Shown here: one piece after another, positions 60,301 through 64,000 of the stretch | Layout: each line of letters begins with the position of its first letter | Numbering within the stretch: position 1 is the stretch's first letter | Source: Rotaria sp. Silwood1 | Taxonomy: Eukaryota; Rotifera; Eurotatoria; Philodinida; Philodinidae | Reading direction: 5' to 3' | DNA: 64,000 nt | Assembly: GCA_905250075.1 (NCBI GenBank) | Contig: CAJNOP010000414.1 | Location: forward strand, 62,001-126,000 | Notes under the pieces: model-generated | Database searches by the model: none | What the model was told of the DNA's origin: nothing | What the model saw: the letters and a program-made list of their open reading frames with translations, nothing else | Made by a program: the position numbers and the translations under genes

Positions 60301-62175
60301 GTTATTCAATTGTTTATCAATTGCACTAAATATTATTAGATTTTTAATTATTAATAGTACAATTCATTTTTTTTTTAAATAAATGCGATAAAAATTTAAT
60401 TTCGATCGTTTCAATATATGATATTTCTATACTACTTTCTCATGTATATAAATGTCTCATTGAACCAAATATTAATTCATTGTTACAACTGTTTGCAAAA
60501 AGTAAAAAAATTGTACACTTTGATATTTCTTTTTCTAGATCTCTATTTGAATCACTTCATCTTGTAAATTATAAATCGAAATGAATTTCACTTTAAGGAA
60601 AAAATAACAATAAAAAAAAAATGTGTCACTTTTTTTTTAGTAGATAATTTACAATTTATTATGAACAGAACGAAACCTGAAGAGCAGAAACATCTCAAAG
60701 TCAAACATCTACGAAAAAAAAAAAAAACTTCTTACAACTTCACTATTGAGCAATCTCTTGTGTCTATTTTCTATTAAATTTTTCTACATGAGAATCAGAG
60801 ATGTCCATCGCGGCTGAAAATCTGCCGCTGCCGCGCCGCGGCCTTAGAAAAAAAAGCTACCGTACCGCTGTCGAGCCGCGACGGTTCATAAAAAAATGTT
60901 GCCGCACCGCGATGATTTATAAAAGAAACGCTGCCGCGCCGCTGCCGCGATGGTTTTTTAAAAAACCTGCCGCTACCGCGCCGCTGCCGCGATGACTTTT
61001 AAAAAGAATCTGCCGCTACCGCACCGCTGCCGCGGTGGTTTTTTAAAAAACCTGCCGCTGCCGCGCCGCCACCGCCATCGCGGCGCTGCCGCGATGGACA
61101 TCTCTGATGAGAATGAAAATGAAAAAAAAAACCGTTTAATGATGATTTTTCTAGTTGTAAAGTTCTCTTTTCAATGATCTATTGAAAATAAAATTTACCC
61201 ATGTTTTTTTATATAAAAATATAGCTTTTTCTAAAAGAAGACATCTATAAATTAGCTGTTGTTTTCTAGCTAACTGGTTATTCTGCAATGATTAAAACGA
61301 AAGTTTTGTTTTTTTTTTTGAATTATCTTCTTTACTAAATTTGTATGACCTGAAATATTTCGAATGGATAATGAAAAAATAGTTGAGTTCATGCATAATA
61401 TCTAGAGATGGTGGTCATTGATATTCTTGCATATACCTATTTCTTGAAAAAGATTTTTCAAGTTAGAAAAAACGTTAGAAGAACTTTTTGTTTTTAGAGG
61501 TGTTGGATTTTGTGCTTTTTCTTCTTGTCAAGTGTATTCACGAAAAATATTGTCTCGTACGATCGATGGGCCACAAGATGGCAATTGGTGGCGTTTGTCA
61601 TATCTCAATTTTTGATAAATATATTCTTAGATATTCGATATATTGCTATAATAAAACTTCGAAATAAAAAAAAAAAAAATACTAACCGAAAAAAGAACGC
61701 TTCACATATTGCACAAATAATAGCAAGACAAGAACGAAGAACATAGAATGTGATCAACTAAATATCTTTCGAAATAAACTAAAACTGATTTAAAAAACAA
61801 AAATGAAAATAATCTCACTTTAAAACTAAGAGGAATAAAAGAAATCGGTAACCAATGAATAATAATATAAGCATAAGAACGAAGTGCAAATAAAGGTGAA
61901 TATTCCCATGTTTGAAAACCATTTCCATATATTAATTTGTGTAACTAAATATTAAGAAATTAGTTTTTTGTTTGTTTTTTGATTTTTATTTGACCAAAGA
62001 ATCATTGTTCTGTTTTGTTTTTTATTTCTCTTAAACTTACAGGTTCATAAAAATTGAAAACTTCATCACAATCATCAATTGGATTGAAAAATGCACTTAT
62101 CAATCTCATAAGAATAAATAATTTGAATACAGATGAAAAATTATTCATCTGATTCTCAAATCGCCATGAAAACAT
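57324..62175 (-). CDS. ALG9: ALG9 alpha-1,2-mannosyltransferase
   Basis: Fifteen exons: 62175-62041, 61944-61819, 61757-61687, 60325-60163, 60111-60050, 59991-59904, 59836-59731, 59670-59582, 58831-58789, 58738-58659, 58611-58540, 58482-58211, 58153-58024, 57625-57504, 57435-57324. All phases agree; 556 residues (human 611). ALG9 adds two alpha-1,2-mannoses from Dol-P-Man to the lipid-linked oligosaccharide in the ER lumen. Family signatures: DDCDEVFNFYEP (catalytic Asp region), NGFQTWEYSP, FRSSSAFINNSFSMY, DSYYYGKLVITPLNHIRYN, YGTEPWTYYIINGLLNFN, QPHKEDRFVFPIYPL, CIGKDWYRFPSHFLLP and RSFYVPY. It is a multi-pass membrane protein. The start is the ATG directly after an in-frame TAG; a second ATG lies nine codons on. 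Introns 3 and 8 are long because each holds a GC-rich MITE. Confidence 0.95.
58970..59376. mobile_element. GC-rich hAT-like MITE in ALG9 intron 8
   Basis: Ends CAGAGATGTCCATCGCG ... CGCGATGGACATCTCTG. Flanked by a perfect 8-bp target duplication GTTAAAAT (58962-58969 and 59377-59384). Both the CAGAG terminus and the 8-bp duplication are typical of hAT transposons. The interior has GCCGCGGCAGCGGCGCGG-type blocks at both ends, striking in this AT-rich genome. No coding capacity. Confidence 0.92.
60796..61106. mobile_element. GC-rich hAT-like MITE in ALG9 intron 3
   Basis: Same family as 58970-59376: CAGAGATGTCCATCGCGGC ... GCGATGGACATCTCTG, perfect 8-bp duplication ATGAGAAT (60788-60795 and 61107-61114). 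The interior is about six irregular units of CTGCCGCTGCCGCGCCGC separated by A/T runs. The short frames at 60801-61177 are repeat artefacts. Confidence 0.92.
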
Positions 62176-62910
62176 CTACAGTGAAGGATCACTTTAGGAA
62201 TTTTTTTGTTAATATATATATTTTTTTTTTTCTTCTTGTTATCCAACGTAAGAATGAAAAAAAAATCAATAGAGAATACACAAAACGCGTTACATTGACA
62301 ATAGACGAGACGCGAAAGAAAAAAAAAAACAAACAAGACAAATAACAACAAATAAGTATTTCTCTTATATATTTCTCTCTTGTTTCTTTTTCTCTTTTAT
62401 TTTTAACAAAGTTTATGAAAACCTTCATCTGACATGACGCACACATACTGTAGAATAGACGCCTTTCAACATTTTTTAACACACACTCACACACAAGAAA
62501 AAAGAAACAAACAAGAGAAAATAGTTAACATATATAAGAGAAACTCTCGTTTATTTGTTTTTTTTTTTTTTATTTTAGAGACAAGTTTAATTTAACAAGT
62601 CTTTTATGATGATGATAATTGAATGAAACAAAGAAATTATACCTAATGAAAAAAAGAGAGAGAGAGAGAGAGAGACACACACATATAGTTTTTGTTGTCT
62701 AGAAAGAAAAAAAAAACAAAGAGAGAACACGGACTAGAAAGAGAGAAGAGGCGGCGAGCGGACACGTCATTCCGGTGGGTGAACGATGAGAGGCTAAGAC
62801 TACCACGACATACGTATGGCACAACATCGAGTAAACAAACAAAAAGGGGAAAAAAAAAAGAAAAAAAAAAACTCGAGAAAAGAAAAAAAAAATGAATGAC
62901 GAGAAATGTA
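62176..62910. other. Spacer between ALG9 and the next gene
   Basis: A/T homopolymer-rich, with a (GA)n microsatellite at about 62657-62676. It holds the ALG9 promoter and the 3' flank of the upstream gene; no gene seen. Confidence 0.5.
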
Positions 62911-64000
62911 TTAATTATGATGTGATGGTTCATGTAATGTTTGTTGTTGATTTAAATTACTCATTAATTTTTGACGTATTTCTCGAATACGTTGATTTAA
63001 TAAACGTCTCTTTGGAAATAATTCTTGATTTTCTAATTGAAACGATAATATTGCTGAATCTAAAAATAAAATTCGTTTTTTTCTTATTTAGAAGTTCTTT
63101 GTTATTTTACCGGTGGGATAAAGATGATCTTTTAAAAAATCAACTACTTTTAATCTCGATTCTAATTGTGTTTTATTTATTGTTTGACTATTTGAATATG
63201 TTGAAGAATTTGTTTGTCGATTTGAATTTGCTTTTATATATTGATTTTTCATTTCTATTTAAAAAATAAATTTTTATTTTTTAAAAAAACATATGAAATT
63301 AAATATTTTACCATCTAATTGTTTAATATAATCAATTGCTGTACGTTTTATTTCACTTTCATTATGTTCACTAACAATTGATGCTTTTCGTTTACGTGTC
63401 ACTATTGGACATATTTCATTATTATTTATTGTACAATTTGTTGTTCCAGCACGTTCACTTATACTTTGAGATCGAGTTGTTGGACGTTGTACACACTAAA
63501 TTAATAAACAAAAAATGACATTTGATATCGAGAATTTTTTTTTTTCAAAATCTATAGTTAGGATCAGAGATGGACAAAATCGCACCGCGCCTCCCCGCGC
63601 CATTGCTTGCGCCTAGGCGCTACGCACATCTCTCTTTCTCTTTGCTCTACCAATCAGTTTCTCAAACTCCACCGAATACCAGGATGCTCTAAGCGTGCGC
63701 TCATCGAAGCTGAGACTAGTGTAGCGTAGGCGTGAGCAACGGCGCGGGGAGGCGCGGTGCGACTTTGTCCATCTCTGGTTAGGATGTTTTTAACTTCGAT
63801 TAGTACAATTGTCTTTTAACTTTCTTGGGAATATCGAACTTCTTGAATATTTTTTAAGAATTTTTATATTTCATTTAGTTGATTTAAAATGTAAAAAAAA
63901 ACTGAAATAAATCAAACCTCTAAAGTAATAGTTTTTCTTCGTTTTGTTAATGGTTTTTGATGAATATTATCTAATTGTTGAGATATTAATGGTAATGGAG
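62911..64000 (-). CDS. C-terminal part of an unidentified basic, probably nuclear protein
   Basis: The gene enters from the right edge. Exons: 64000-63918 (partial), 63495-63312, 63254-63111, 63059-62911 with a TAA stop; all junctions keep frame, 186 residues visible. The sequence is rich in Ser, Thr, Asn and Gln with basic clusters (LTKRRKTITLE, TRKRKASIV, FPKRRLLNQRIREIRQKLM) that could be nuclear localisation or DNA-contact segments. The last two exons look most conserved (LESRLKVVDFLKDHLYPTDS, then ILSFQLENQELFPKRRLLNQ). I do not recognise the family. Its first visible intron holds a hAT-like MITE. Confidence 0.7.
63565..63777. mobile_element. hAT-like MITE, second subfamily
   Basis: Ends CAGAGATGGACAAAATCGCA ... 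GCGACTTTGTCCATCTCTG, inverted repeat of roughly 48 bp with GC-rich CCGCGCCTCCCCGCGCC. Perfect 8-bp duplication GTTAGGAT (63557-63564 and 63778-63785). It shares the first 8 bp (CAGAGATG) with the two ALG9 elements but has a different interior. Confidence 0.92.

Noticed and set aside
60801..61177. Pro/Leu/Arg-rich frames
   Set aside because: They lie inside the GC-rich MITE and its flank; composition reflects GCCGC repeats.
61510..61746. Plus-strand 78-codon frame
   Set aside because: It lies in ALG9 intron 3 and covers exon 3 antisense; no family resemblance.
62692..62895. 67-codon Lys/Arg-rich frame and its antisense
   Set aside because: Built from A-runs and the GA microsatellite in a spacer.

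Overview
The window is AT-rich metazoan nuclear DNA, most likely from a bdelloid rotifer (genus not resolvable). The grounds are: spliceosomal genes with mostly 45-75 nt GT-AG introns; animal-type genes (tudor helicase, SPX-EXS exporter, astacin, peritrophin); F-box proteins of the kind greatly expanded in bdelloids; and many dispersed TGTGGG-like arrays, TGTGGG being the telomeric unit I recall for bdelloids. This lineage call is inference. One 100-N assembly gap lies at 6030-6129.

Layout. 1-9 kb is a graveyard: a telomere-like array, a hammerhead-like hairpin, a broken intron-bearing SRP72 copy, a dead mariner transposase, the gap with a minisatellite, an Env-like retroelement ORF abutting a broken F-box gene, and a MITE. 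10-11.8 kb is an element with perfect 51-bp inverted ends around nine copies of a 72-bp repeat; directly next to it is an intact acyl-CoA synthetase gene (minus, 11885-13798). 14.6-18.6 kb holds a foldback element nested in a telomere-like array, a miniature relative of the 10-kb element, and 2.2 kb of degenerate repeats. 18.8-22 kb has two secreted-protein genes (minus): a chitin-binding/ricin-lectin protein and an astacin protease. 22-24.6 kb is repeats (tRNA-like sequence in an inverted repeat; dead LINE). 26.4-33.7 kb is a 25-exon TDRD9/Spindle-E gene in which every exon junction keeps frame. 35-36.6 kb is a frameshifted P450. 37-46.8 kb is mostly decayed sequence and telomere-like hairpins plus one intact two-TM membrane protein gene (40700-41828, minus). 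47.3-51.4 kb is an XPR1-type phosphate exporter, 53.1-53.8 kb a secreted DsbA-fold protein. 57.3-62.2 kb is ALG9 (minus, 15 exons), with two GC-rich hAT-like MITEs in its introns. An unidentified basic, probably nuclear gene runs off the right edge (minus), with a third such MITE in its intron.

The genes do not form a pathway. Intact housekeeping and secretory genes (ALG9, XPR1, ACSF2-like, TDRD9) alternate with mobile-element debris. TDRD9 belongs to the piRNA machinery that silences such elements.

The most unusual signal is a family of at least ten dispersed arrays, each with a G-rich telomere-like half followed by a C-rich half, always in the same tail-to-tail order. Exon coordinates were derived by hand from splice signals, reading frame and remembered protein families; no alignment was run.
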